From contig JBGUUX010000010.1 in the NCBI GenBank assembly GCA_045133915.1, forward strand, positions 1 to 27,580: a stretch of 27,580 nucleotides of DNA. The letters run 5' to 3'. The notes beneath the pieces are model-generated. The model saw only the letters and a list, made by a program, of their open reading frames with translations. It was not told the DNA's origin and searched no databases. Origin of the DNA: RGIG7300 sp045133915. Its GTDB lineage: Bacteria; Bacillota; Clostridia; Oscillospirales; CAG-272. Positions 14,892-22,134 of this stretch are shown here, one piece after another (the first letter of the stretch is position 1; every line of letters starts with the position of its first letter). Position numbers and translations under genes: made by a program.

Positions 14892-15623
14892 ATGTACACA
14901 CAGAAATATAACACCTTAAATCACGATACCGATATAAACGGAATTCTTAGACCCACCGCGATCCAGCGCTATATGCAGGAAACAGCCAACCGACAACTCC
15001 GAGACTGCGGTCCTTCGTACGAGGAGCTTTGGAACGGCGGAAAGGCGTTTATACTCAGCCGTATGGCGGTGAATCTTAAGAGACCCTTAAGACAGTACGA
15101 GGATATAGAGGTTGCCACATGGCCTTCCGACTCTGACAAGGGTGTTACATTTAACCGTTGTTATGCCATATATGCAAACGGGGAAGAGATAGCAAGGGGT
15201 GTAGGAGTATGGGCGCTTGTGGATATCCCTACAAAGAAGCTGCTTCGTGTGGACGACGTGGATCTCTCAAACTGCGAGGCAGGTGCTGTGTTCACTGTAG
15301 ATGGTCTTCGTTTCCGTATACCTAAAGAGGGAATGACACCTTGCGGCAAATATAACGTCACCTATAATCTTGTAGACTGCAATATGCATATGAACAACAC
15401 CAACTATCCCGATATGTTTTATAGCTTTATCCCCGGGGTAGAGAAGTGTTGGGTAAAAGATATGTCCTTTACATATAAAGCAGAAGCACCTCTTGGAGCC
15501 AAGCTTACCGTACACAGAAGCGAAGCTGTAGTAAATGAGGATGGCAGTATAACATATTATTTCAAAAGTTACGTAGGAGAAACCGTCAACTGTGAGGCTA
15601 TGATGACCGTATGCCCTGTATGA
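14892..15623 (+). CDS. Acyl-ACP thioesterase (FatA/FatB family)
   Basis: This cytoplasmic enzyme hydrolyses acyl-acyl-carrier-protein to free fatty acid. The 243-residue protein has two hot-dog halves. The first contains the typical MQETANRQL helix region and RPLRQYEDIEVATWPS strand. The second contains the catalytic motif DCNMHMNNTNY (Asp162, Asn164, His166), the family's DxNxHxNNxxY. Length is normal for bacterial members. It is transcribed alone from its own promoter. The ribosome binding site is weak (AGAG before ATG 14892). Chain-length specificity cannot be read from the sequence. In Clostridia such enzymes may help recycle or adjust membrane fatty acids. Confidence 0.93.
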   Translation: MYTQKYNTLNHDTDINGILRPTAIQRYMQETANRQLRDCGPSYEELWNGGKAFILSRMAVNLKRPLRQYEDIEVATWPSDSDKGVTFNRCYAIYANGEEIARGVGVWALVDIPTKKLLRVDDVDLSNCEAGAVFTVDGLRFRIPKEGMTPCGKYNVTYNLVDCNMHMNNTNYPDMFYSFIPGVEKCWVKDMSFTYKAEAPLGAKLTVHRSEAVVNEDGSITYYFKSYVGETVNCEAMMTVCPV

Positions 15624-15711
15624 TCTGCAGGGCATAAAAGGTGGATTTTGTCATATAAATAAAGTAAAAATCAAATGTTGAAAAAATATTTTATTTTTTT
15701 CTAAAAAGCTA

Positions 15712-15740
15712 TTGACAAATCTATATCCTTGTGTTATACT
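15712..15740 (+). promoter_or_regulatory. Promoter of tRNA-Glu
   Basis: TTGACA (15712-15717), a 17-base spacer and TATACT (15735-15740), about 12 bases before the predicted transcript start and 20 before the tRNA. The stretch 15624-15711 between the thioesterase gene and this promoter is A/T-rich and holds no gene that I can see. Confidence 0.85.
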
Positions 15741-15759
15741 ATCCAAGCAATCGACACAA

Positions 15760-15834
15760 GGCCTGTTGGTCAAGCGGCTAAGACGCAGCCCTCTCACGGC
15801 TGAATCGGGGGTTCGATTCCCCCACGGGTCACCA
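15760..15834 (+). tRNA. tRNA-Glu (anticodon CTC)
   Basis: The 75-base cloverleaf has acceptor GGCCTGT pairing with ACGGGTC (with G-U pairs), anticodon stem CAGCC/GGCTG, loop CTCTCAC with anticodon CTC at 15793-15795, and T arm GGGGGTTCGATTCCCCC. CCA is encoded (15832-15834). It reads GAG codons. Confidence 0.95.
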
Positions 15835-15864
15835 AAACAAAAGCACACTTCGGTGTGCTTTTTT
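15835..15864 (+). terminator. Terminator of tRNA-Glu
   Basis: AAGCACAC (15841-15848) pairs with GTGTGCTT (15853-15860) around a TTCG tetraloop, with flanking A and T runs. It starts directly after the encoded CCA. Confidence 0.93.
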
Positions 15865-15890
15865 GTTTTATATACACTACTATGTTGGGG

Positions 15891-15936
15891 GAATCGAACC
15901 CTGAGAGGGCGATTGGCGTTAAATGAAAGCTGCCGG
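15891..15936. repeat. tRNA-derived repeat fragment, copy 1
   Basis: This 46-base segment recurs with a few differences at 16150-16195. Its complement reads GCCCTCTCA joined directly to GGGTTCGATTCCCCC. The first matches the anticodon arm and the second the T arm of the neighbouring tRNA-Glu, with the sequence between them missing. It is therefore a deleted, inverted tRNA-Glu remnant followed by a non-tRNA tail ending GCTGCCGG. Confidence 0.7.
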
Positions 15937-16014
15937 TGGCAGGTTTCATAGCCAAGCGGTGCGCTGTTTTGCGAGCAGCAAAACAAGCAGTGGAGATTTG
16001 CGAAGCAAAGCTTC

Positions 16015-16066
16015 TTCCCCCACGGGTCACCAAAACAAAAAAGCACACTTCGGTGTGCTTTTTTGT
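16015..16066 (+). repeat. Duplicated 3' end of tRNA-Glu plus terminator
   Basis: TTCCCCCACGGGTCACCA (16015-16032) repeats the last 18 bases of tRNA-Glu including CCA. A copy of its TTCG-loop terminator follows (two extra A residues in the spacer). There is no matching 5' half, so it cannot make a tRNA. It marks a partial duplication or recombination scar. The stretch 15937-16014 before it is unplaced sequence with short palindromes and no gene. Confidence 0.8.
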
Positions 16067-16149
16067 TTATATATATTCGTTGTGGCGTGTGATAGACCAA
16101 AAATCTATTTGAGCCTCAGAGCGCAGAATGGCAGGGGCAACTTGCCCCG

Positions 16150-16195
16150 GAATCGAACCCTGAGAGGGCGGTTAGCCTTAAATGAAAGCTGCCGG
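16150..16195. repeat. tRNA-derived repeat fragment, copy 2
   Basis: This is the second copy of the 46-base fragment at 15891-15936, in the same orientation. It differs mainly in the GATTGGCG/GTTAGCC stretch. The complement again joins an anticodon-arm piece to a T-arm piece of tRNA-Glu. Between the copies (16067-16149) no gene is visible. Confidence 0.7.
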
Positions 16196-16235
16196 AATTG
16201 GGATTGTTGATTATGCAACGATTTCCGGAAATATC

Positions 16236-16264
16236 TTGCAAATCTTACCGTCTTGTGTTATAAT
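16236..16264 (+). promoter_or_regulatory. Promoter of the E2-like gene
   Basis: TTGCAA (16236-16241), 17 bases and TATAAT (16259-16264), about 31 bases before the ATG at 16296. Confidence 0.75.
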
Positions 16265-16295
16265 CTATTGAACCTATAAATTTGGACGGTGTAAT

Positions 16296-17243
16296 ATGAA
16301 CACAGAAACTATCAATAAGGAAGATATTATAGAACAGTTAGCTGACGACTTTAAGCGTAAGGATCGCAAAGGCAACGTTATTCCTCCCGACAAGGTAAGA
16401 AAATGCGGAAGAAGACTAAGGACTATACCCGGTATGTCTGTAGTAGTTCCTTATATCATGCGTACCAGACAGGATTCTTCTAACCTTGTCAAGGATACAA
16501 TCCGTGTTGACAAGATAGACGAATATATTCGCGAAAAGAGGGCAGAGGGTCTTACCAACTTTACCCTTATGCACGTGCTTATAGCTGCTTATATTCGTGC
16601 AGTGTCCCAAAGACCCGCACTTAACCGATACATACAGGGTCAGCGTGTATATACCCGACACAATATTGAAATCTGCCTTACTATCAAGAAGGATATGTCT
16701 CTTGAATCCCCCGATACCGTTGTCAAGGTGTTCTTTTATCCCGATGCGACAGTATACGACGTTTACAACGAGCTTAACCGTGTGATAGAGGAGTTCCGCG
16801 CTAATCCGGGCGGTGACTTTGAGGACACCGTAAAGGTGCTGTCATATATACCCGGACTTCTTTTCAAGGGTGTTATGGCTATACTGCGTTTCTTTGACTA
16901 CTTTGGTCTGCTTCCCAGATTCCTGACCAAATTAAGCCCCTTCCACGGCTCCTTCTTTATAACCTCTATGGGATCGCTGGGCATCCCGCCTATATACCAC
17001 CACCTTTATGATTTCGGTAACCTGCCCGTGTTTATGTCCTTCGGTACCAAGTACCGCCAGAACGTATTAAAGGACGACGGAACTGTAGAGAAGCAGTCCT
17101 TTGTTGACTATACGGTAGTAACCGACGAGCGTATCTGCGACGGATACTATTTTGCTTCGGGAATGAAGGTACTTCGTTCTATAATCAAAAATCCCCGTCA
17201 GCTTGACAATCCTCCCGAAAAAGTTATTAAGGATATAAAATAA
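16296..17243 (+). CDS. E2-type acyltransferase-fold protein without lipoyl domain, catalytic His replaced
   Basis: The 315-residue protein belongs to the fold shared by 2-oxoacid dehydrogenase E2 catalytic domains and chloramphenicol acetyltransferase. Recognisable parts are an N-terminal RTIPGMSVVVPYIM segment, the core helix FTLMHVLIAAYIRAV with RPALNRYI, and a C-terminal FVDYTVVTDERICDG. Compared with E2 enzymes it lacks the lipoyl and subunit-binding domains. The active-site motif, normally DHRxxDG, reads DERICDG (residues 277-283), so the catalytic His is Glu278. There is also a central hydrophobic insert (about 185-220, IPGLLFKGVMAILRFFDYFG) that could touch the membrane. It is alone in its transcript, with no E1 or E3 genes nearby. 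It may be a structural or binding homolog rather than an acyltransferase. Confidence 0.75.
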   Translation: MNTETINKEDIIEQLADDFKRKDRKGNVIPPDKVRKCGRRLRTIPGMSVVVPYIMRTRQDSSNLVKDTIRVDKIDEYIREKRAEGLTNFTLMHVLIAAYIRAVSQRPALNRYIQGQRVYTRHNIEICLTIKKDMSLESPDTVVKVFFYPDATVYDVYNELNRVIEEFRANPGGDFEDTVKVLSYIPGLLFKGVMAILRFFDYFGLLPRFLTKLSPFHGSFFITSMGSLGIPPIYHHLYDFGNLPVFMSFGTKYRQNVLKDDGTVEKQSFVDYTVVTDERICDGYYFASGMKVLRSIIKNPRQLDNPPEKVIKDIK

Positions 17244-17245
17244 GT

Positions 17246-17276
17246 AAAAAGCCTTCCCTGCAGGGGAAGGCTTTTT
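17246..17276 (+). terminator. Terminator after the E2-like gene
   Basis: AAAAAGCCTTCCC and its complement pair around a five-base loop (17259-17263). The 3' arm ends in a T run. It starts 3 bases after the stop. Confidence 0.93.
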
Positions 17277-17280
17277 CCTC

Positions 17281-17309
17281 TTTACAAACATAAAAAAATA
17301 TGCTATAAT
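17281..17309 (+). promoter_or_regulatory. Promoter of prfA
   Basis: TTTACA (17281-17286), 17 bases and TATAAT (17304-17309), followed by a short leader with a GGAG site before ATG 17338. Confidence 0.8.
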
Positions 17310-17337
17310 ATTTTGATTAATTATTTGGAGAAACAGT

Positions 17338-18408
17338 ATGTTAAATAAGTTAGAAGCAGCAGAGAAAAGATACGAGCAGATACTTGAGGAGCTTAGCATG
17401 CCCGAGGTGGTATCCGATCAAAACAAGTATAAAGAGCTTATGCGTGAGCAGAAAAAGCTTACTCCCATTATAGAAAAATACCGTGAGTATAAGGTTACCT
17501 CCGAAGCCATCGAAGAGGCACAGGAAATGATGGCAGAAAAGCTTGACGAGGATCTGCGAGAACTGGTTGAAGCAGAATATAAAGAAAACAAGGAAAAGCT
17601 TCCCGTGATAGAGGAGGAACTCAAGGTGCTTCTTCTTCCTCGTGACGAAAATGACGATAAAAACGTTATCGTTGAGATACGCGGCGGTGCAGGCGGTGAC
17701 GAGGCGGCTCTCTTTGCATCGGTTCTTTACCGTATGTATTCCATGTATTCTGACACCGTAGGCTTTAAGACCGAGATACTTTCGGCAAACGAAACAGGTC
17801 TTGGCGGTTATAAGGAAATTTCCTTTATGATCGAGGGTGACGGAGCATACTCCAAACTCAAGTTTGAAAGCGGTGTTCACCGTGTTCAGCGAGTTCCCGA
17901 GACCGAGAGTCAGGGTCGTATACACACCTCTACCGTTACCGTAGCCGTACTTCCCGAAATGGAGGACGTTGAGGTTGAGATCAATCAGGCGGACCTTAAG
18001 ATAGAAACCTGTAAGAGTAGCGGCGCAGGCGGTCAGCATATCAACAAGACCGAGTCTGCTATCCGTATTTACCATCTGCCCACAGGACTTGTAGTCGAGT
18101 GTCAGGATGAACGCAGCCAGCACAAGAACAAGGACAAGGCTATGAAGATTCTTCGCTCCAAGCTCTATGATATGAAGGCGCAGGAGCAGCACGACAAGAT
18201 TGCAGGTCAGCGTAAGGCTCAGGTAGGTACAGGAGACCGAAGCGAGCGTATCAGAACCTACAACTATCCTCAGGGCCGTGTAACAGACCACCGCATAGGT
18301 CTGACTCTCTATTCTCTTGAGAACTTCCTTAACGGACATATTGAGGAGATGCTTACCGCACTTGCAACCGCAGATGCGGCGGAAAGACTAAAGGCAGAGA
18401 ATAACTGA
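17338..18408 (+). CDS. prfA: Peptide chain release factor 1
   Basis: RF1 ends translation at UAA and UAG on the ribosome. The 356-residue protein has the expected layout: a coiled N-terminal domain (1-95), the codon-reading domain with the RF1-type PxT tripeptide as PET (187-189, in RVPETESQGRIHTS), and the GGQ peptidyl-tRNA hydrolysis motif at 231-233 (GAGGQHINKTES). RF2 would show SPF instead, so the assignment to RF1 is firm. It has its own promoter. The methyltransferase gene prmC, often next to prfA, is not in this window. A MITE-like element follows instead. Confidence 0.98.
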   Translation: MLNKLEAAEKRYEQILEELSMPEVVSDQNKYKELMREQKKLTPIIEKYREYKVTSEAIEEAQEMMAEKLDEDLRELVEAEYKENKEKLPVIEEELKVLLLPRDENDDKNVIVEIRGGAGGDEAALFASVLYRMYSMYSDTVGFKTEILSANETGLGGYKEISFMIEGDGAYSKLKFESGVHRVQRVPETESQGRIHTSTVTVAVLPEMEDVEVEINQADLKIETCKSSGAGGQHINKTESAIRIYHLPTGLVVECQDERSQHKNKDKAMKILRSKLYDMKAQEQHDKIAGQRKAQVGTGDRSERIRTYNYPQGRVTDHRIGLTLYSLENFLNGHIEEMLTALATADAAERLKAENN

Positions 18409-18432
18409 AAGGCATGCAGCAGGTTTCCTTAA

Positions 18433-18684
18433 AATGCAGAATGCAGAGTGCAGAATGCAGAATTGAGGAGATTTTTGCCACCGGTAGGTGTCAAAAATTC
18501 CATCAAATTAATATTTATTGATAGCTTGATAACCGGCTTATAATTTTTCAAGATAAAAGGTATTACAATAGTGTAGATCTCCGGCGGATGTTTATGAAAT
18601 ACAGAGGTATAATATGATGAAGGTTTTCGACTATAGTCGAAAATCAACCATAACTCTGCATTCTGCATTCTGCACTCTGCACTC
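18433..18684. mobile_element. MITE-like element with heptamer-repeat terminal inverted repeats
   Basis: The ends carry imperfect inverted repeats of about 32 bases (18433-18464 and 18652-18684) built from GCAGAAT/GCAGAGT heptamers. Between them are two palindromes: an ATTTTTG...CAAAAAT hairpin beginning near 18471 and a perfect 20-base one at about 18625-18644 centred on CTATAG. No credible coding region is present. The size (about 250 bases), termini and lack of a gene fit a non-autonomous miniature transposable element. It fills most of the 286-base gap between prfA and tsaC and ends only 10 bases before the tsaC start. I could not identify a target-site duplication with confidence. Confidence 0.72.
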
Positions 18685-18694
18685 AAATTAAATT

Positions 18695-19702
18695 ATGGAA
18701 ACTAAAATAATCAACGATATAAACGATACTACATTAACAGAAGCTGCACAAACAATAAGAAACGGCGGCCTGGTGGCTTTTCCTACCGAGACCGTTTACG
18801 GTCTTGGCGGTAACGCCCTTGACCCGAGCGCGGCAAAAAAGATATACGAGGCTAAAGGCAGACCCTCTAACAACCCTCTTATCATACACATTGCATATCC
18901 CGAGGACGCCGAGAAATACTGCCAGACAAACGAGATATATTATAAACTGGCAGCGCGTTTTATGCCCGGACCTCTTACCGTTATTCTTCCTAAAAAGGAT
19001 AATATCCCCTACGAGGTAACGGGTGGACTTGAAACAGTTGCGGTAAGAGTGCCCTCTGATAAGGTTGCTCACCGTTTTATCGAGCTTGCGGGTGTGCCCA
19101 TAGCCGCTCCCTCGGCTAATCTCTCCACCAAGCCCAGCCCTACAATGGCAGGCCACGTTATAAGGGATTTAAGCGGCCGTATAGATATGATAATAGCGGG
19201 GGATGACTGTGATATAGGTGTTGAGTCAACTATTATTACTCTTTCACCCGCACCTAAGCTTCTTCGTCCCGGTCTTATTACTGTTGACGAGCTTCGCGAG
19301 ATCTGTCCCGATATCCAGATATCCGACGCTGTATTAAATCAGCACCAAGGACGTCCCGAGTCTCCCGGAATGATGTACAAGCATTATTCTCCCAGAGCAA
19401 ACGTTGTTTTACTTCGCGGAACAGACGAGGCAAGATACGAGTTTCTCAAGGATAAGTCAGATTGCGGAATACTCTGCTATAACGAGGATACCGAGCTTTT
19501 AAAATATAAATACGCTATGCCCGTGGGTTCAAAGGATTCTCCCAAGGAGCAGGCGAAAAATCTCTTTGCAAAACTGAGAGACTTTGACGATTTAGAAAAT
19601 ATAACCGAAATTTACGCCCCTATGACCGCCTCCGAAGGAATAGGTCTTGCGGTTCTTAACCGTCTGATCCGTGCGGCGGGCTTTGAAATATTAGATATAT
19701 AA
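18695..19702 (+). CDS. tsaC: L-threonylcarbamoyladenylate synthase (Sua5/YwlC type)
   Basis: This enzyme makes threonylcarbamoyl-AMP from threonine, bicarbonate and ATP for the t6A37 modification of ANN-reading tRNAs. The 335-residue protein is the long Sua5 form. The YrdC core (about 10-200) shows FPTETVYGLGG (29-39), YEAKGRPSNNPLIIH (51-65) and APSANLSTKPSPT (138-150). A linker and C-terminal Sua5 domain follow (about 215-335, starting SPGMMYKHYSPRANVVLLRG). The start gives the usual family N-terminus, but no Shine-Dalgarno sequence is visible before it because the MITE-like element ends at 18684. Translation initiation may be weak or unconventional. The next gene starts 13 bases downstream, suggesting one transcript. 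Confidence 0.94.
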   Translation: METKIINDINDTTLTEAAQTIRNGGLVAFPTETVYGLGGNALDPSAAKKIYEAKGRPSNNPLIIHIAYPEDAEKYCQTNEIYYKLAARFMPGPLTVILPKKDNIPYEVTGGLETVAVRVPSDKVAHRFIELAGVPIAAPSANLSTKPSPTMAGHVIRDLSGRIDMIIAGDDCDIGVESTIITLSPAPKLLRPGLITVDELREICPDIQISDAVLNQHQGRPESPGMMYKHYSPRANVVLLRGTDEARYEFLKDKSDCGILCYNEDTELLKYKYAMPVGSKDSPKEQAKNLFAKLRDFDDLENITEIYAPMTASEGIGLAVLNRLIRAAGFEILDI

Positions 19703-19715
19703 AGGAGTAGAATAA

Positions 19716-21953
19716 ATGGCGAGAAAGAAGAAAACTGAGATCACAGAAACACTTCCTCCGGCTCCTGCCACTCCCCAGCCTATAACCGAAACTATAGAAA
19801 AGAACTATATGCCCTACGCTATGAGCGTTATTATCTCCCGTGCTATTCCCGAGATAGACGGCTTCAAGCCCGCTCATCGTAAGCTCCTCTTTACTATGTA
19901 CAAGATGGGACTTTTAAAGGGCAACCGTACCAAGTCTGCAAACGTTGTGGGTGCAACTATGCAGTATAACCCCCATGGCGACATGTCTATCTACGAGACT
20001 ATGGTACGTCTGACAAAGGACAACGAAGCACTGCTTCATCCTCTTGTTGACTCCAAGGGTTCCTTTGGTAAGCAGTACAGCTCTGACATGGCGTTTGCCG
20101 CATCCCGTTACACCGAGGTAAAGCTTGCCGAGATATGTAACGAGCTCTTTTCGGGTATCGACAAGGATGCTGTGGATATGATAGACAACTACGACAGCAC
20201 AAAGAAGGAGCCCCGACTTCTGCCTACCACATTTCCTAACGTTTTGGTATGTCCCAACGAGGGTATTGCCGTTGGTATGGCGTCAAAGATATGCTCCTTT
20301 AATCTGAGCGAGGTCTGCGACGGTGCTATCCAGCTCCTTCGTAACCCCTCTACAACCGTAGATCAGCTCCTTGATATCATCAAGGCTCCCGACTTTCCGG
20401 GTGGCGCATCTATCATCTATAACCGCGAAAAAATGCGCGAGATATACGAGACAGGCCACGGCGGCTTTAAGATGCGTGCAAAGTGGCAGTATGACAAGGC
20501 AAATAACTGTATCGAGATACTTGAGATACCCTACTGTACCACTATCGAGCAGATAATCAAGGCGGTTGCCGATATCGTTAACGATAAGAACGGCAAGCTC
20601 AAGGAGATCTCCGATATGCGAGACGAGATAGGTCTCCACGGCTTTAAGCTGGCAATCGACTTAAAGAAGGGAAGCGACCCCGAGCTCGTTATGAATAAGC
20701 TCTATAAGCTCACTCCCCTTGAAAGCCAGTTCAGCTGTAACTTTAACGTGCTTATCGATTCCTCTCCCATGGTACTTGGTGTCAAGCAGATTCTTGAAGA
20801 GTGGATCAAGTTCCGTGTTGGCTGTGTAAGACGCGAACTGAGCTTTGATCTTAACAAGAAGCAGGAAAAGCTCCACCTCTTAATGGGTCTCGGCAAGATA
20901 CTTCTGGATATAGACAAGGCAATCAAGATCGTTCGTGAGACCAAGCTGGAAAAGGACGTTGTCCCCAACCTTATGGAAGGCTTCGGCGTCGATAAGATCC
21001 AGGCTGAATATATTGCAGAGATCAAGCTGCGTCACCTTAACCGTGAGTACATTATGAACCGTATTCAGGAGATAGAGGAACTGCAGCGTGAGATCGCAGA
21101 GCTTGAAGCACTTATCGCAAGCGAAAAGGCAACAAAGAATTATATTGCTGCTCAGCTCCGTGATATAAAGAAGAAGTACCACAAGGATCGCCGTACCGAG
21201 CTTATCTACGACGATGAGATTGAGGAGTTTGAGATCAAGGAAGAGGTAGAGGATATCAACTACCGTATCGTTCTCACCCGTGAGGGATACTTCAAGAAGA
21301 TCACCATGGCTTCTCTTAAGGGTTCTGATACACAGAAGGTCAAGGATGGCGACGAGATAGTCTATAACGCCGATGCCAACAGCCAGAACGAGCTTATCTT
21401 CTTTACCGACAAGGCTAACGCTTATAAGGCTAAGGTAGCAGACTTTGATAACTGCAAGGCTTCCGAGTTCGGTAAGTTCATCCCCGTAGAGCTTGGCTTT
21501 GACGAGGGCGAAAAGGTCTTTTCTATGGTGGTTGTAACCGAATATAATCCCAACCACAATATGATCTTCATATTTGAAAACGGTAAGGGGGCCCGTGTTC
21601 CGCTGACCTCCTACCAGACCAAGAACAACCGCCGTAAGCTTGTGGGCGCCTTCTCTGATGCTTCTCCCATCGTTGCGGCAATAAAGGAGACCGAGCCTAC
21701 CGACGTAATGCTTATCTCCAACATAAACAAGGCGATAATCGTTAACTCCGAGCTTATATCACTTAAGACCACACGTAACGCGCAGGGTATAACTCTTTAT
21801 ACTCTTCGTAAGAATCAGCGTATCACCGAGGCTATAACAAACCAGGCGGACAGATACGCTAATCTCAAAAAATACAAGAAGACCAAGATACCTGCTACCG
21901 GTACAGCCCTTGAGGAGCTGGACGTTGAGGCACAGCAGATATCGTTGATTTAA
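19716..21953 (+). CDS. Type IIA topoisomerase A subunit (GyrA/ParC family)
   Basis: This is the DNA breaking-and-rejoining subunit of an ATP-dependent topoisomerase. The 745-residue protein has the catalytic tyrosine in FAASRYTEVKL (Arg131-Tyr132), the winged-helix start region KPAHRKLLFTMYKMG, the tower and coiled coil (about 440-500), and a C-terminal beta-pinwheel region. Two features differ from canonical gyrase A. The quinolone-region helix reads YNPHGDMSIYE, with Met90 and Glu94 where E. coli has Ser83 and Asp87. I also see no GyrA-box (QRRGGKG), and the length is short. This suggests a topoisomerase IV-like or lineage-specific paralog. The ATPase partner is not in the window. AAAGGAG precedes the start. 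Confidence 0.9.
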   Translation: MARKKKTEITETLPPAPATPQPITETIEKNYMPYAMSVIISRAIPEIDGFKPAHRKLLFTMYKMGLLKGNRTKSANVVGATMQYNPHGDMSIYETMVRLTKDNEALLHPLVDSKGSFGKQYSSDMAFAASRYTEVKLAEICNELFSGIDKDAVDMIDNYDSTKKEPRLLPTTFPNVLVCPNEGIAVGMASKICSFNLSEVCDGAIQLLRNPSTTVDQLLDIIKAPDFPGGASIIYNREKMREIYETGHGGFKMRAKWQYDKANNCIEILEIPYCTTIEQIIKAVADIVNDKNGKLKEISDMRDEIGLHGFKLAIDLKKGSDPELVMNKLYKLTPLESQFSCNFNVLIDSSPMVLGVKQILEEWIKFRVGCVRRELSFDLNKKQEKLHLLMGLGKILLDIDKAIKIVRETKLEKDVVPNLMEGFGVDKIQAEYIAEIKLRHLNREYIMNRIQEIEELQREIAELEALIASEKATKNYIAAQLRDIKKKYHKDRRTELIYDDEIEEFEIKEEVEDINYRIVLTREGYFKKITMASLKGSDTQKVKDGDEIVYNADANSQNELIFFTDKANAYKAKVADFDNCKASEFGKFIPVELGFDEGEKVFSMVVVTEYNPNHNMIFIFENGKGARVPLTSYQTKNNRRKLVGAFSDASPIVAAIKETEPTDVMLISNINKAIIVNSELISLKTTRNAQGITLYTLRKNQRITEAITNQADRYANLKKYKKTKIPATGTALEELDVEAQQISLI

Positions 21954-21963
21954 GAGGTGTAAA

Positions 21964-22077
21964 ATGAAAAAGCATGTAGACAAATCAAAGCTTGCAGCAC
22001 GTATAATGTGCATCTTTCTCTGCGCCCTTATGGTGCTGGGAAGCGTTGCTACCGTTATATATTATCTTGTTGCATAA
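21964..22077 (+). CDS. 37-residue single-pass membrane peptide
   Basis: This small reading frame sits 10 bases after the topoisomerase stop and has a good AGAGGTG ribosome binding site. It encodes 37 residues: a basic N-terminus (MKKHVDKSKLAARIM) followed by one hydrophobic helix (CIFLCALMVLGSVATVIYYL). A terminator hairpin begins 4 bases after its stop, so it is the last gene of the tsaC-topoisomerase transcript. The layout resembles small Firmicutes membrane peptides such as Prli42 or DUF4044 proteins, but I cannot assign it to either. Confidence 0.7.
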   Translation: MKKHVDKSKLAARIMCIFLCALMVLGSVATVIYYLVA

Positions 22078-22081
22078 AATC

Positions 22082-22107
22082 AAAAGGTGTCCGTTGGGCA
22101 CCTTTTT
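22082..22107 (+). terminator. Terminator of the tsaC-topoisomerase-peptide unit
   Basis: AAAAGGTGTCC pairs with GGGCACCTTTT (one G-U pair) around a GTT loop, and the arm runs into a T tract. Only 28 bases separate it from the next ATG, so the promoter of the following gene must overlap it, or that gene depends on read-through. Confidence 0.88.
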
Positions 22108-22134
22108 GCAATCTCGAATATAAGGAAAAATAAT

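Noticed and set aside
16015..16032. A second complete tRNA-Glu
   Set aside because: Only the last 18 bases of the gene are present. No acceptor 5' strand, D arm or anticodon arm precedes them.
15651..16100. Overlapping frames of 79 to 149 codons across the tRNA-Glu repeats
   Set aside because: They translate tRNA arms and terminators. There is no ribosome binding site and no homology that I recognise.
17350..18339. A 329-codon open frame on the minus strand opposite prfA
   Set aside because: It is fully antisense to an unmistakable RF1 gene, has no ribosome binding site or recognisable domain, and has the low-complexity composition of a codon-bias shadow.
18433..18464. Heptamer repeats as a CRISPR or microsatellite
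   Set aside because: The same heptamers occur inverted at the far end, which fits terminal inverted repeats of a small mobile element better.
18429..18686. An 85-codon minus-strand frame across the MITE-like element
   Set aside because: Its ends are translations of the GCAGAAT heptamers and there is no domain. The repeat structure explains it.
22087..22134. Upstream in-frame ATG of the giant gene
   Set aside because: It lies inside the preceding terminator hairpin and would put 16 residues before a perfect signal peptide. The ATG at 22135 has a proper AAGGA site.
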